64,000 nucleotides of DNA from Trochalopteron elliotii (lineage: Eukaryota > Chordata > Aves > Passeriformes > Leiothrichidae): contig JANPWX010000081.1 of assembly GCA_024734555.1 (NCBI GenBank), positions 1,700,301 through 1,764,300 of the forward strand. The letters are read 5' to 3'. Positions within the stretch are counted from its first letter, which is position 1; each line of letters opens with the position of its first letter. The position numbers and the translations under genes were made by a program. Positions 1 to 28,482 of this stretch are shown piece by piece. Under the pieces are notes generated by a model. The model had not been told where the DNA came from. It did no database searches and was given only the letters and a program-made list of their open reading frames with translations.

Positions 1-2223
<2,223 letters not shown>

Positions 2224-2983
2224 TAAAAGAAAAAGGTTTTTTTCTTTTTTTCCTCTATATTTTTTTAATAGTTAATGTTATACTTTTTATCACAGGCTAA
2301 CTAAGGAGGATATTGGGTCTGATCTTTGTTTTTGCAACATCCTCCTTTTTCCTTTTTGTTTCCATCAGTAGAGAACAGAAAAATTCCCTCCTCAGCCAAA
2401 TCTGATATTGGAGACTTGCAAAGCAGAATGACTACCCAAAAAGATCTGTAGTGGAATTTACCTAGTGACTTTTTGAAAATGTGGCAATCCACAAAAACAG
2501 CCATGAGGACACTTAGTAAGATGAAATAAAGAAAAATTAGAGAAAATCAGCTCAAAAAAGTATTTTCAAACATGAAGCCTTAAATAAATGGTGAAGTTTG
2601 ACTTCCTTTTTGGAATGTTTTGATTTCTTCATGAAAAAAACCTGAGTTTCCTGGGATGTTATCTAGCTTGTGAGAGCCAAGCATCCTGTTATGTGGGCTG
2701 CTTATACCTGCTGAAATACTTGTTTTGGAAAAGATCTGGATATTCATGCCATGTACTTCTACTGCTCCTAAAAGTGCTGCCTCATGTAGAAATTAGGGAC
2801 AAAAGTGAATTCGTTTTGAGAATTACATGCTCGACATAGCATACTAAATCCTATCCAATATGAAGTATCTGCTTGGATCTGAAGAGATTCCTTTTTCATT
2901 TATAACTCTGTATGTGTGAATATCACTGCTTCTATGTATCACAGAAATTAAAACTCAGAAATTCAGGCAATTCTTAGTGTGCA

Positions 2984-3330
2984 TGTCATGGTTTAACCTC
3001 AGCCAGCAAGTTCCACACAGCCCCTCACTCACTCCTCTGTTATCCCTCTCAGGTGGGGAGAAGTACCAGAATAAGACTTGTGGGTTGAGATAAGAACAGT
3101 TTAATAACTGAGACAAACTAAGAGATTATAATAATAGCAATAATACTAGTTATAATAATAAACATGTATTATTAATAATAATTGTAATGAAAACGAGACA
3201 TAGAGAAATAAAACCCAAGGAAAAGAAATTATGCACAATACAATCACAATTAGCAAAATCAAGAAGACTACAGAGACTTTCAAGGTCATCATCCCCAGAT
3301 ACAGGTGAAAAGGAAGTGTATTTCACTCCA
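2984..3330 (-). mobile_element. Degraded avian endogenous-retrovirus LTR fragment
   Basis: The segment starts TGTCATGGTTTAACCTCAGC and continues with a CACTCACTCC block, a GTGGGTTGAGATAAGAAC block and an AATAA/ATAAT-rich stretch. This is the reverse complement of the 3' (U5) end of a common avian LTR whose sense strand ends GGTTAAACCATGACA. Only the U5/R half is recognisable; the boundary near 3330 is a guess. The LTR lies antisense to IL1RAPL1 within an intron. The family name and ERV class (L or K) cannot be settled by eye. Confidence 0.7.
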
Positions 3331-4145
3331 GTGTACTTCAAATTTATTATATAAAAGTCAAGACCAATTCACTAAATGGCACATGACAATAAGATCAGCT
3401 CTATTTTGTGTTTAGATCTTTCCCAAGTCCTTTAGCCAATGACTTGGCTCTCTGATGACTGACAAAAATAAAGTGACAAGAAACCTGTTACAACTTTATT
3501 GTTTTGTGGCGAGAGGAGCAGAAAAGCTCATTTCCACTTCATTTTTCAGGCTTGGAATAATTTGTCATTTGCTTTCCTGAGTTCCTGAAACCACTGATGG
3601 TCTTATTAAGAGGGAAAGAAAGTAATGGGAAGACAGGTGGAGTCTTACACAGGAAGCCTTTTATTCATAATCTGTATGAACTAGCATCACCTGGTATAGC
3701 AGTCCTTCCTACTGTTTGATAAAATATTACCAAATTTTATAATGCGTTCTAGAAATTATCTCTCAGACCATGGCATGAACACATTGTTTCTTAGTGGCAT
3801 GCTGAAGAGCCTCAGAGTAAGGACAAATGTTGTATTTGGCCCAGACTCCTGGTGTGACTCTAAACCCCCAGAATAACTGTTTTCAGTTTTCTCTCTTCTA
3901 CTATTCTGAGACTTCATGGATCAGGGTCTCCATCAAAATGTGCAATGATATATTATCCATGTGCATATCATTGTGCTTAAAAAAGACAATGAACTGCAGC
4001 TCTCATTAACATTTACAAAGCCAAACCTCCTCATTAGAAGTGAGGAAGAAAAGGGCATGATATGATTAAATTAAGATTGCATCAAACCATAACCAAATTT
4101 GAAGCCAGAGAGTTCTAGGCTGTAAGTAGCATTATTATGTCATGA

Positions 4146-4560
<415 letters not shown>

Positions 4561-7500
4561 ACAGTAACTCCTTTTAATTAGATCTCTATAAAAGATGCAT
4601 TTAATAATTCATTAACTTTAAAATTAATGAAGGCTCAATAGTGAAAAAATAGTAGGAAACCACAGGTGATACGAGTGTAATAATTTTCAGTAAGAAAATA
4701 AAAATCAAATTTTAGAAAAACCAAAACCAACTTTCCACTTCTATCAGAAATGCCACCTAATCCTGTGCCAGGGGAGTTCCTGCATAGGCTGACGTGGATA
4801 TTTTCCTTCCAACACTTTTGTTTAACATCAACATTTCTGAAGTGAAACATCATGACAGAAGCTTCTAAGAACCTCCCTGTTTCTCTTCACCATGGACATC
4901 CCATGATTCCAGCCTGACTAATGGCCACAGTCATCTCCCACTGAGATGATTACAGGGAGGTGGAGAATCTCCTGCAAATCAAAGCTCCCAGACCCACTTT
5001 GTCCACTTTACCACCCAGAGGGTGCTCCAGGTGCCTGGGATTGGCACTCCCCACCCTCATGCAGCTTCCTATTGACGTAAGAAAGCAAAGATTAAGCAGG
5101 AGCAGTGTCTGCATTTTACTGACATTCCTGTGCTTTTTTTAGTTTGTTTGTAAAAGTGAGCAAACCAGGATCTTACTGTGGTGCTGAAGTACCTGCGGCA
5201 TCTCAGTTTATATGAAAGCAGTTATATCTTCCCTAAATTTAGTTTTGTAGCATGCAAAGTCTTTCTAAGCTTACAAGGAAACCATAAATCAAGATACTGT
5301 GACCAATTTATTTAAACATATTGTTGGGTACCTTCAATTACTTGAATAGAACTTCATTTGTAGCCATTTTTCTGAACTCTCATCATTGCTTCTTAAAAGA
5401 TGCAGATGTGAATTACCAGATGTTCTGCTTAGACTGGCATTTGTCATATTTTCTTCAATTTGCTGAGATGAGAAATTAACTTATTAAGTAATTGAACCTC
5501 AACAATATACCAGCTAGTAGTCATATACTCTGGTTCAGAGACATTAGAACCCAGGGCAAGAGCTTAACCCAAAAAAACCACTAAAATCCGACAGCTTGTT
5601 CTTAATAATCAAATTGCTTGATGGAATACTGAAAATAAAGAATTTTTAAAGCTCAAATTACTTAAAACCAAAACTTATTTAACTGACATCTATTAAGTCA
5701 CATGCTGATGGTGAGTCCTTATTTTCTCTTCCATACAAGCAGTAGCTCCAAGACTGAAAATATGTAAGTCTTCTCTGTTCTGTGACCACCAGATTTCTAA
5801 ATTAACTTTGTGCATGCATAAATTTTGCAAGAATCCACTTTCCTTGCTCCCTTTCTTAGAGAACTCAGTAAGTCAAACATATCACAGTATGTGGCCTCAT
5901 GATGACATGCTTAAGAGGGAGTAATCTCAATATTTAATTGTCCTTATAAATAGTAAAAGGACAAAAATAGCAGAAAAATATCCAAATTTTTTTTTCCTCT
6001 TTAAGTAAGGCTGAATCTGAAATAGATCTGGAAGCAAAATCTGTTGTGCCCTCGAAAGACAAAAGGTACCAGATATAAGACTTCTACACATTTTGCATGT
6101 TGACAACTGTTTCAGTGAAATGATAAATTAAGCATGACAGATAAAAATTTGAGCTAGTCTCTCAGGTCTCCTAGGAAGAGGAGTTTTGCACTGCTTGCTT
6201 AGTCGCCTGTATATCACCATGACAACCCTTCGGTTTAGGTTTCCTTGTTTAGATCCATATTTAGTCTCTGCTAGGAATGAGTTAGCTGTTTATTAATTTC
6301 TAATTATTTGACTGATTTAGAACAATTGGGACTTAGCAATTAGGTAAACTTGCTTTCTGAACACCAAGACATTTGCAGATGTATTCATTCTGGCTGTTTT
6401 TCTGGTTAGTGATCTTTTTTTCCAGCATTATAAGAGCACAAAAATGATGACACTGGAATGTTCACTGCATACCTGAAAAAGAAATTATAATCCTTCTTAA
6501 ACTTCCTGTGTGGAAGGAATTATCACCAGGATCAGAAGGGACAGCAAAGCAGAAAACTCTGCTGCTGAACAAAGAGAGTTCCTGGAAAAAGAGGTATTTA
6601 GGGCTAAACACTGCAGTGGGGATTCAGGTACAAAGTTTCAGCTTTTCAAACACCCTTGCAACTGCTGCTTCACCCAGGTCAGTAGAATCTCTATACACTT
6701 TAAAGTCCAGGGGGAGATTTTTGACATGCCTACACTTACAAAGCATTAGTCAACAGTCTAAATCACCAGAAAAAGCCTGGGTACATCTTCCTCAATATTC
6801 CCACTGGTCAGCCCAACAGGGACACTCTCACCTCACAGAAACCCCCAGCAGGCTCCAGCAGAGGGTGGTTCCAGCCCAAACCAGAGCCTGGCACATTCCC
6901 CCAGGGAGAGGGGGGCTTCTGCTCTTCCTCTGACGTAGCATTGGAATGGAAAGCCAGAGCCTCTCCTTTGCTGACATGAATGAATTTCACTAGGGGAGCA
7001 GAACACAATGCCCCTGGACTCCAACACCACGTGTGCAGGAAAAGTGAAGCCAGTTTCAGCATCCAGCACTGGGAAAAGCTGGCCCCCCTGGTACCTCCCT
7101 CTAGTGCAAACACCAGTACTCTGTATCCCAGGGAACCCAGCTCTTATTTTCTCCTGAACTTCTTTTACTTTTTGACACCAGTGGAGAAAAACCTATGATC
7201 TATGTTTTTCTGCTGCCAGCTAACCATTTTTAGAGCCCTAAATTTCCTCAGATGCTGTGCATAGGGAGCATTTAACTGGAAGCTAAAAGCAGTAGAGTAT
7301 TTTAAGCATGACAATGCCAATGCTGTTTTCTTTTCTCATTCATTCCAACAAAATTTGTAAAAAGAATAGGAAAAAGAGAGCAATCAGAACACAAAAGATT
7401 TAACTTTCATCCCTTTTCTCCATCTTCTGACCAAATCCCTGTCACCCATACAATAATCAAGTTATTTTCTCTTTTCTGTGGGGAAAATAAAAATCTACTT

Positions 7501-8891
7501 GTTATAATCTAAGGTTGATTTTGTTACTTACTGGTGATAGGTGCCATTGATCATCCAGAGCAATTTCAGGTTAATCTTCAGCCAGGTAGAGGAAACTTCT
7601 AGAAATTAATTCTGAGAGTGGTACTAACAGCAGCTAAGCAGAAATTTATTAATGACAGACCACAGGTTGCAAATGATCTAACAGGTGGATCACAGACTAC
7701 AATTCTACCTTTTTCATAAGTCTTATAATTAAAGAAGACAAGCTTATAGCCTATCAATGTAGTAGACAAAAATGCAATGCATAAGGAAAAAGAATGTTCT
7801 GTAATGTTATGTATTGACAAGTATGACTTTCATGCAGGATCAAACTCTTCATAATCTTATCATAGACTGTGTTGTAAATACAGGTTATTATCTAAATATG
7901 TGATTATTTTTTGAAAGTCCTCTCTGTATATCTGCAAGTAGAACTCTACAGCAAAAATAATCTCAAATTCTATTTTGCCATTATTCTTTAAGTGGTATGG
8001 ATATTTTAAAAGCTTAATAATACACTGGTATTTTTCCTGGGACAGACACCAGAACTGAGGTAACATGCTTTCATGCATTTTTTCAAAGTATCTACTTCCT
8101 TTTCTCCCCATTCCCATCTGCACAGTATTATCATCTAATATCCTACCCTTAGCTTCTTATATGGTTTCAGTTTGTTTTCCTCTGTCAGAGGAAATGAGCA
8201 TATACAAATCTTGTTGACTGTAAGTTAATCGGGGGTAGTTAAGCAAAGTTTGGGGTTTTTTTCTGTCAAGAAAACAATAAAAAAGTCTTTGAAAGAAATT
8301 GTGTAGACAAAGAATGTATTTAAAATTGTCCATGAAAATATATGTTTGAAAAATATTCAAGATAATATTTCCTACATCTTGAGCAAAACTACCTTATTTT
8401 AAACTCACTTCTTAATGCATAAACATCATATTAATATTTCCTGTACAATGTAATAGCAAATTCTGAATAGAAAGTAATTCCAAATTGTCATCATATAGTT
8501 ATTAATGATAATAGAATTGCTGACAAGCACCTTAAATTGCAGTGCCATTCACATAATAGTGTAAATCTGGTTCATTACTTACAGACTTGAATGTGTTATA
8601 TGCATTTTCAGTCAGTTGGACACAATTACACATAGTGATGAGTGACAATTAAGACTTAAAAGAGAAAAGAAACTAGTTCTTTTCTAACCTCTGCAAAGAA
8701 ACCCGAGGTGTTCTATCTCCTTCTACTAAAAAGCTTCACAATGCTTCTGAAATTTCTGAAAGGAAACTCATCATCTGAAATGTGAGAGCAATGAGTTATA
8801 TTTCAGCTTCTGGTAATTGGACCTGAGTACTTGTTCAATCCAGTGAATCTCTGAGTCTCAGTGGGAGCAAAACTGCTGAAGAACTCCAACC

Positions 8892-8937
8892 CACTTGGTC
8901 AGTTCCAACCTTACATGAGTCTATCTTCCACTGTATA
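8892..8937 (+). mobile_element. Possible CR1 LINE 3' end remnant
   Basis: The words ACTTGGTCAGTTCCAACCTT followed by ACATGAGTCTATCTTCCA resemble the end of an avian CR1 element (TTCCAACCTxxATGATTCTATGATTCT). The match is short and diverged, with no flanking target duplication that I can see. Chance similarity is possible. Confidence 0.3.
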
Positions 8938-10808
8938 GAGCATTCAGCTTTTATTCTGCACTTCAGGAAAAGCTTTTCCAAGGCCTTCATCAGGTTTTAG
9001 AATTGGAGTTGAAATTGGATTGGATTTGGTGGAAATTGATTTTTCATTCACCTATGGTCACTGAAGAAGTCAAGTTGTCACTGTCCTCGACAGTACAAAG
9101 GTTCATTCTTCCAAGGGGCTCATGACACAGGGCCAAAGGTCAAATATCAGCTCCCTTCTTGTCCCAAACCTAACTAAAAATGTCTGTCTTTTTACACTCA
9201 ACCTCATCTAAAATCAGTCGAGGAATAGAATACTAAAGGCCTCTGCCTGAAAGTAACTCTTCATAAGTCAAATCAGCCAGGTTTTTCCCATCCTTTAGAA
9301 AATTGGCCTAAGATAACCCCAGTAAAAAGATTTGTAAGATTACTCAGCATGTGCCTAAATCTAACTTTCCTCTGACAAATCTTAGTAATGACAATGTGTC
9401 AGACAAGTTGGTTTGTTTAACAGATTACTCTTTAAAACAACTTTTGTACCACTTTCATCATAGTTCTTCCTTTTATGTAATGTCTAAATGCAAGCCTAAC
9501 CTTGATTGGCAAGGATGAAAATACTTCAAAATAAAATGTTACAAATTGTTCCCATAATCCATGAATACCTAAATTATTCATTGATGCTATGTCAGAAAAA
9601 CAAAAGTAAACAGTATGTTTTATGATCTTACATCCTTGGAAATCAGTACTCAATTTTTCCCCATATTTCTTTGCACCCTTTGGTGCTTCTTACATTCATT
9701 TTTTCCTGAAGATCTAAACAAAGAAATAGTGTGGGCTTGTCTGATTTCTATAGTGTAATTAACAAATAGAAGCCCTCCTAATGATGAAGATTTGAGGTCA
9801 TACACAATTCCTTAATTTGGGGAAGATAAACAGAGATTACTGCAGTTCCACACCATGACACTTTTTTTCTTCAATCTATATAGTAAACTGCCTTTAAAAT
9901 GCATTGTTAAGTATTTAAATGTAGTAAGATTCAGTAACATCTATATGCATCTATATGCAGCATCTATATTTTCCCAACCTTATCCTCTTTTGAGCTAACA
10001 TACTCTTGGAGATAGTGTAATTACTCTCCTACTGGGAACAGGTATCCTGCAGAGGTAAAAATGCCATCGGTAAGAATATACTTCTGTTATAATAATTTGC
10101 TCTCTCTCTTCTAATAACCCTGGAAATCCAACAGCACCAATGTTCAGATATGTTTTCTGTCATACTAATGAATAGATTAACAAGATCCCTGTGTTGCGTT
10201 TACACATATATATTCTTATGTATATATAATCCCAAACCTGACTAGTTCTTTTTCATAAGGGAATCAGGAATATATATTATTTTTTGTTAGAAAAAATGTA
10301 AAGAAAAGCAACCAGGTCCCAATAGTTCTAATAAATAAAATGAAACTACTGCACTAAAAATAATTTTGAGAATCATGACTAAATTTAGCTGGCTTCAGTC
10401 AACTCTGCAGACATCCACAGGCATGCATGGCCCATGCTGGCAAAAAGCATATACTTTGTGCTAAGAAATAATTTCATAATCAAGCTAATGAGTAGCCCAG
10501 ATCCACTTCTACTGCTATCAGATGGACTATTGTCCTACATATCAATCAGTAATTATTCATAACAGTATCCATATAGCATATCCCTATAGGACAGTCATAC
10601 ATATCCATATAAGTACCTTTAGCACAACCAGATTTTTTTTTGGCAATTTGAAATAAACAAAAAAACCTTCCTAAAAAATAGAGAATAAATTTTATACATA
10701 TGTGTATTGGATATGTGTACTCTGTATAAAGCTGTGGTTTCACACACTATACTTTGGGAAGATAATTTGTTTTACAACCATGCCATGACAAATACTGTAC
10801 TAAGCAGG

Positions 10809-10846
10809 AAAAAAAAAAAAAAAAAAAGAAAAAAAGAGGAAAAAAT
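10809..10846 (+). repeat. A-rich low-complexity tract
   Basis: A run of 19 A followed by AAAAAAA and GAGGAAAAAA blocks inside the intron. It could be the tail of an old retroposed sequence, but no element body is recognisable upstream. Confidence 0.8.
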
Positions 10847-13800
10847 GTATACTTCTTCATTTTTAAAGTGTGAGTATGGGTTTCTTCATTGCTAACTTAA
10901 GCTCTGCCTGCTCTTTATGGCTGAAATGAGATTCAGGGAAGTGTTCTGGTGTTATCCAACTTCCTTCTTCCTTTGGAAAAAATACACCTGTTCATAACCA
11001 AACCTGCATGTCTCTGCTCCCCTTCCAAATTATATTCATTATCTTTATGGTTCCTTTAATAATTGAAGTCTCTGAAAGTATACCTAAACAAACTGAGAAC
11101 TGCCTCTAACCAAACCCTATCTCTTTCCGAGTTAAATCATCCAAGACAAACAGAATGGAAATCAGTTTAGGCCACAAAGTTGCAAAGATTTATTTCTGTG
11201 CTAACCTGAAGCTCTTTGAATAGTCCTGTTGACTTCAGAGGGATTACTTATAGTCCATGAAGTTGAGCAATCTGCGTAAGTGATTGCAAAACTGAAACCT
11301 TAGATAGACTGTAATTGGATTTTGAAACAGGCTCAGAAACTGAATACACAGCTATAAATCACATGTGCTCTTAGAGTTATAAATCACAAAAAAAGAAGAA
11401 TGTTTGAAATATAATTATTTTTCTTAGTAGTTCAGTTGTATGAGGGCTAATTAATGAAAAAAATTAATTTTAAATTTTTACAGATCATTAAATGTAAAGC
11501 CCCTGAAGCATGTCATATAAGTCAAAAGATATGAATCTTTGACAGAACACTTTTATTTACTTTCTTCTTACAACTTGAACTATGATAAGTGAATTACCTG
11601 AATGACACAGTAAAAGGAAGTTTATCAAATATTAGAGCCAGGTGAAGATCAAAGATATAACCTACAAATGTGTCCAGTAATTAGGAAAGAAAAGGTATAA
11701 AATGAGGGCATTTATTACAAGCAATATATACTAGATATTTGGAGAGGACACGTGCTTTGTTTTAATTAGCTGTCTCTTTCACTGAGCTGCTTGGCCAAAG
11801 CCTCCTGATAAGGAAAAAATTGTAGCCATTGGTCAAAACGCTTGTAACAAATCTTGTTTTAAATTGAAGCTATTTATTCAGAAACCAATCTACTACTGCA
11901 GCAGCAATCAATGTGTTTTCCTTGGAGTAGAACTGCTCCTGTGCTACTGGAAGACTATTGTTAATTGCCTGTAACTAAATGATTGCTGTGCTTCTGGATG
12001 TAACTCTCTGGCACTTGCTCGTTTGTTGTCTTTAACAGAATGCCTGTCCCCCTAAGGGTTAGCCAAATAATTTTCCTCTACCATTTTCTACATTCAGTCT
12101 CAGCTCCTTAAAGAGGGCCAGGTCTGTAATTTGAGCAACACAACACAGGGGCTAAATAGATTTTAAAGGGTTTGCACTTCCCATATCTTGCTTCTGATAT
12201 GGAATTGTGATGAAATTGAATCTTTTTAGTATGTTGCCACTACAGGAAACTTGAATTTCAGAAGGAAAAACAGATCACACTTCAAAGGGAGTGTAATGCC
12301 TGCTGCAGCAACTGTGCTCAAATCACACTGTAAAAGGCAGACTAAAGCAGCAGAAAAAAATGTTATTGTGAAGGTAACCACAGGCTGCAACCTTGCTGCT
12401 ACTCTTTAACTTGTCTTTGACAGTCACTACACCATTGCTGAAACTGTTGATACGTACATCACCAACACCCTTGGCACTCCCAGAGTGCTTACTCCATTTA
12501 ATATCAGGAGTAAGCTCTCCTGGGGAGGAGCCAGAGCACCTTCCCCAGTTCACATTGGGAAAGATGAGGCACAGAAATGAGAAATGGCTTCAGTCACCTG
12601 AGGGGCCAACAGCAGAGGCAGGACTGAGCCTTTTGCTTCTTGCACCTTCAGTTCAGCTCAACACTGAGCAACACTATTCCTAAAATCTCTGAAGTATCTC
12701 TGAAGCCTTTTAGGGCACAGTTTAGCATCCTGGAGGAGCACAAACTCAAGGCCTGGAAACAATCAGCCTGGTGTGACCCTGTGCCCAGGCCATTCCCCTG
12801 CTTTCCACTGTGCTGCAGGGATGTGCCTGTCCCAGTTCAGCACTTTGGGGCCAGCTCAGGCATCTCGTGGGCTGGGTGTAAGGATGCAGAAATCTGCTGG
12901 GCTAATCACTGCCCTTCTCTGCCTCTGAACCCTGACAAACTGCACCCAAAACACAGAGTGAACATGTGCTGGTAGATGCTGTCCAGCACAGAGGAAGGTA
13001 CAGGCTGACTCTGTTAGATCAGTAGACCATGAAACTTCTTTTGCAAACAAATCTGTTTAAGAAAGAATGACTTTATCTCTGTATGATCACGACAGCTCAG
13101 CAGCAACACATGAAAAGGTAATTACTAATATGTTTCAGGCTGACTAGAGAATTTTGTTGTTTGCTTTGATGGCCTAATTAAGGACAGTTTCATGTGCTTT
13201 CGGATAGATTTTACTGAAGCAAACATAAAGGCATAATCTTACTTTATGGGGAAACATATAACTAAGGGGGACTCTGATGGCAAAAGTGATGCAGTGCATT
13301 AGTCTGATTTCATGCACAATGACAGAAAACAGATGAATACCTGCAGTTATTTCTTTCCATTTAATATAAAAATCATTAGTTTAGGAAAAACTTCTGTTTT
13401 CCTGTTGTAAAATTTTTCTTTGCCTTTAGTGAGTCATAACAGCAGGCACATAAATAGAGTACTTTGTGCCTAGCAACCCAAAATACTAAACCCTTTCTTC
13501 TAGTTACCACTGAACAGCTGCATCACCTGTATTACAAAATGATAAACAGGGTATAGTAAGCCAGTGCAGAGTAATTTCCATTTCCATTTATATTCTAAAA
13601 TACTGCATTACTTGTCTATGCAAACTGTATTTTGTCGGATGTTTTTAATAACATTTCCCTCTCTGGACCAGAAAAGTATTGGGAGTTTGAAATAACCATG
13701 TCAGTCTTAAAAATATCTAACACAAAGGAGTTTCCAGCACAGTTTTGGAAAGAATGACATGGAATATAAATGCCTTTTTATTTTATTTTATTACACTTTT

Positions 13801-14685
13801 AGTGTCTTCTAGAGAGCAATGAAATCTTCTTACAGTTGCCTCATAATAATAATAAAAAAGGTGTGATTCTCAGTAGAAGCTGTCAAATAAATGCAATTGT
13901 CAATTTTTCCTCTAAACTTTTATTTCTCTAATTGAATTATATTCTGCTGGATTATCAAATCTCAACAACCACACACATACACAAAAAGGTCACTCCAGGT
14001 CCACACTACTTCACTCAGACAGAAGCTGCCCACCAGAAGAGGACACTGTGGAAATAATACTTGTTCCAGCACAGATTTTTTTATGAAGCAAACTCTGTAT
14101 CTTAGATTTCCAAGATCTGATATTTTTTCATTCCTCAAAACTGAGTGATTTGGAAAAGCATGGAAGGTCTTCACACTTGCCATCTAGTGATTTCAAATCA
14201 CAAAATTGTTAACAACTCTCCCACTACCCTCCTTTTGTGACACTGCCAGTTTTCAGTCAATGAGCAAATGAAAAGTAATAAAGTTCTGTGAGCTTCCTTC
14301 AAACTGGGTGAGGCAAAAGTCCATGGTGGCATGTTACTTTTGGCCTAAAAAGTGGCTCGACTGCTGGTGCTGGACACTTGTGGTGACCACAACTGGCCAC
14401 TCCCTGTCCTCAGGGACAGAGCTCCATGGCGATGATTTCAATCCATCCCATGAGCAGATGGCAGTGAAGACACCAAGGGGTCTGAATGGGAATGTCACAA
14501 CAGACAAACCAGGACTCTTTGCTGTGTCTACACATTAGCTAAGCCCACTGGGGGAAAAGTGAGAATAAACTGCAGACCTCTGTGAAACTGTTAAAAAATA
14601 TTAACATAAATATAACTGAGATGTGAGGTTGTAGGGTTCCTTGGATAATGTGTCTTCCCATCTCTCAAGGGTTTTTTGAAGTTTT

Positions 14686-14702
14686 TTTATTATTATTATT
14701 AT
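14686..14702 (+). repeat. (TTA)n microsatellite
   Basis: Five uninterrupted TTA/ATT units in the intron following a T-run. Confidence 0.7.
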
Positions 14703-14930
14703 GATCTATATTTTTACTTTGGAAAAAATAATAAAATCCTTAATCTTGTCCAGTTTTCCCACATCCTATTTGTATATGGAATAAGGGAAGAGATGGTTTT
14801 GCATCATAGTCCTCATAAGGAAACATTCACCTTTGTTTTCACTCTAAGTCAAATGGCAACATTTTTCTAGGTAAAGCAAACTGTGATCTATCTACAGAAA
14901 GAAAAAAGGAAGAGAGTTATAAAATGTATC

Positions 14931-14971
14931 ATATATATGCATATACACATATACAAACACACATACACACA
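14931..14971 (+). repeat. AT/CA alternating dinucleotide tract
   Basis: Alternating purine-pyrimidine sequence (ATATATATGC, ATATACACATATAC, ACACACATACACAC), an imperfect AT-to-CA compound microsatellite. Confidence 0.7.
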
Positions 14972-15207
14972 TCCCCTGCAAAATTTATTTTTTTAAGTGA
15001 GCAATTCATATGGTGTATCAGAGGGAAAAAAACAGGCTATTGAAGAATGAAATCCCCATCAATTAGATATTCATTCAAGGGCTTTATAATGAAATAAATA
15101 CATAAATAACCCATCATTCATTATTTTACTTTAATGTTTAGCAGAAATACATGGTCTGCTGCTAATCTTTCTGTGGTTTGGAATGTGGTTGTTACTGCAT
15201 TTTATAA

Positions 15208-27216
<12,009 letters not shown>

Positions 27217-27347
27217 CCGACGTGCAAGGGGCTGTCGACCCCCTTGAGTAGGAGCAGAGTCTGCAGTCTGGTGCCTGGAACTACATCCTCGACTGCTGCT
27301 GTTAAACATGCATTACAATCGATCACAAACGAGGAAAAACAGGGTCT

Positions 27348-27355
27348 TGTACATA
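27348..27355 (+). promoter_or_regulatory. Pumilio response element candidate
   Basis: TGTACATA matches the consensus UGUANAUA exactly and lies 132 bases after the stop codon of a neuronal mRNA. Binding is not shown by the sequence alone. Confidence 0.4.
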
Positions 27356-28389
27356 TGTTTTTTGCAATTTCTTTGTAGCATCAGTCTTCCTGTTTTACCC
27401 ATGTCTCTTCCCATTCACATTTTTGACTTTGTTTTATATGTCATTGGAATTTGTATATTTACATTTTTTTTAAAATGAAGAGACTGCTGTATAGATAGGA
27501 AACTTTTTTGCTTCATTAGTATAGTTTTAGACTTTTTGTTTGTTTGTTTATAACCTCTCTTGGGAATGCTTGGACAAAGCTATGTTGATATCAGAAGCAC
27601 CATCCATTTTGTTGGCCTGCCTAGCCATGCCTGCTGCAGCTCACCTCTTTTGGAGAGTTTTTGTTCTTAGAAGGACCCCACTGCTCACTGAGACCTCCAG
27701 TTTCATTTCTACTCCCTTAATGTGCACTGCTCCTTCCCTGCCCTTACAAAGACCCCCATTTGGGGTAACACTACAGTCTGATCATCTAACATGTAACTTG
27801 GTAGATACCTGTCAAACAAGAGAAAATACCCAATCTGTATCGGTTGCTTCACAGTAGTCACTAGAGTGTGTAGAAACTATAGCCGGTTTGGTTTTTGCTT
27901 TCTTGGGTTTGTTTTTTTTTTTTTTCTTAATTCTCATTTTAAGAATGAGTTGGTTGTATCCCTTTTATAACTATAAAAGCAACCCTATTTTTAACACATC
28001 CTGGAAAAGTATTAATGTGGTTGTGGATTTTATTTTTTAAGCACTCAATTTTTTTTTTCTTTCTCAACTTTCAAAATCCTGCAAATAACATTTGCAAATG
28101 TCAGGCGAGTAAGACAAGTGAGGCAATAGACACTGAAGTGCAGAGTCCTGCTGATATGTACAGTGATGACTTCCAAACCAAAGGGGAATGAAAAAGACAG
28201 TATTGTAGATGGTTTGTCACTTTGTATTATAGAAAGTGTTATTTTCAAAAAAAAGTAAGAGCAAAACATTATTTTCCTGTGGATTTCAGAGTCCCTTGTA
28301 TTTTAATGTTCTAAAAACTGTATTTGCTTTAAAATGATATATTCAAGATTAAGAAATCTTCTTTCATTTGGTTTTAGTTTGTAATGATA

Positions 28390-28395
28390 AATAAA
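28390..28395 (+). promoter_or_regulatory. IL1RAPL1: Poly(A) signal candidate 1 of IL1RAPL1
   Basis: Canonical AATAAA about 1.17 kb after the stop codon, in a T/A-rich context. Confidence 0.5.
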
Positions 28396-28476
28396 ACTTT
28401 ATTAATTTCAACATGATTTCAGTAAGAACTCAGGCAGAAAAAATGACATGATTACCAGAAATATAATTGTTTTCAG

Positions 28477-28482
28477 AATAAA
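28477..28482 (+). promoter_or_regulatory. IL1RAPL1: Poly(A) signal candidate 2 of IL1RAPL1
   Basis: Second canonical AATAAA 87 bases downstream of the first, followed by CTTTATTTAT. Either signal could be used, or both. Confidence 0.45.

Larger units (their letters stand above)
27217..28482 (+). other. IL1RAPL1: IL1RAPL1 3' untranslated region (extent inferred)
   Basis: Sequence after the stop is AT-rich with T-runs and A+T-rich elements and has no conserved frame (the 105-codon frame at 27540 has no known features). It holds one perfect Pumilio-type site, TGTACATA at 27348-27355. Candidate poly(A) signals AATAAA lie at 28390-28395 and 28477-28482, and another at 28636-28641. The true end depends on which is used; cleavage would fall 10-30 bases further on. 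Confidence 0.7.

Noticed and set aside
6508..6933. 141-codon plus-strand open frame
   Set aside because: It lies in an IL1RAPL1 intron, overlaps open frames in other frames and strands, and shows no domain, signal peptide or family resemblance.
27540..27857. 105-codon frame after the stop of IL1RAPL1
   Set aside because: It lies in the inferred 3' UTR, has no family features and is compatible with chance.
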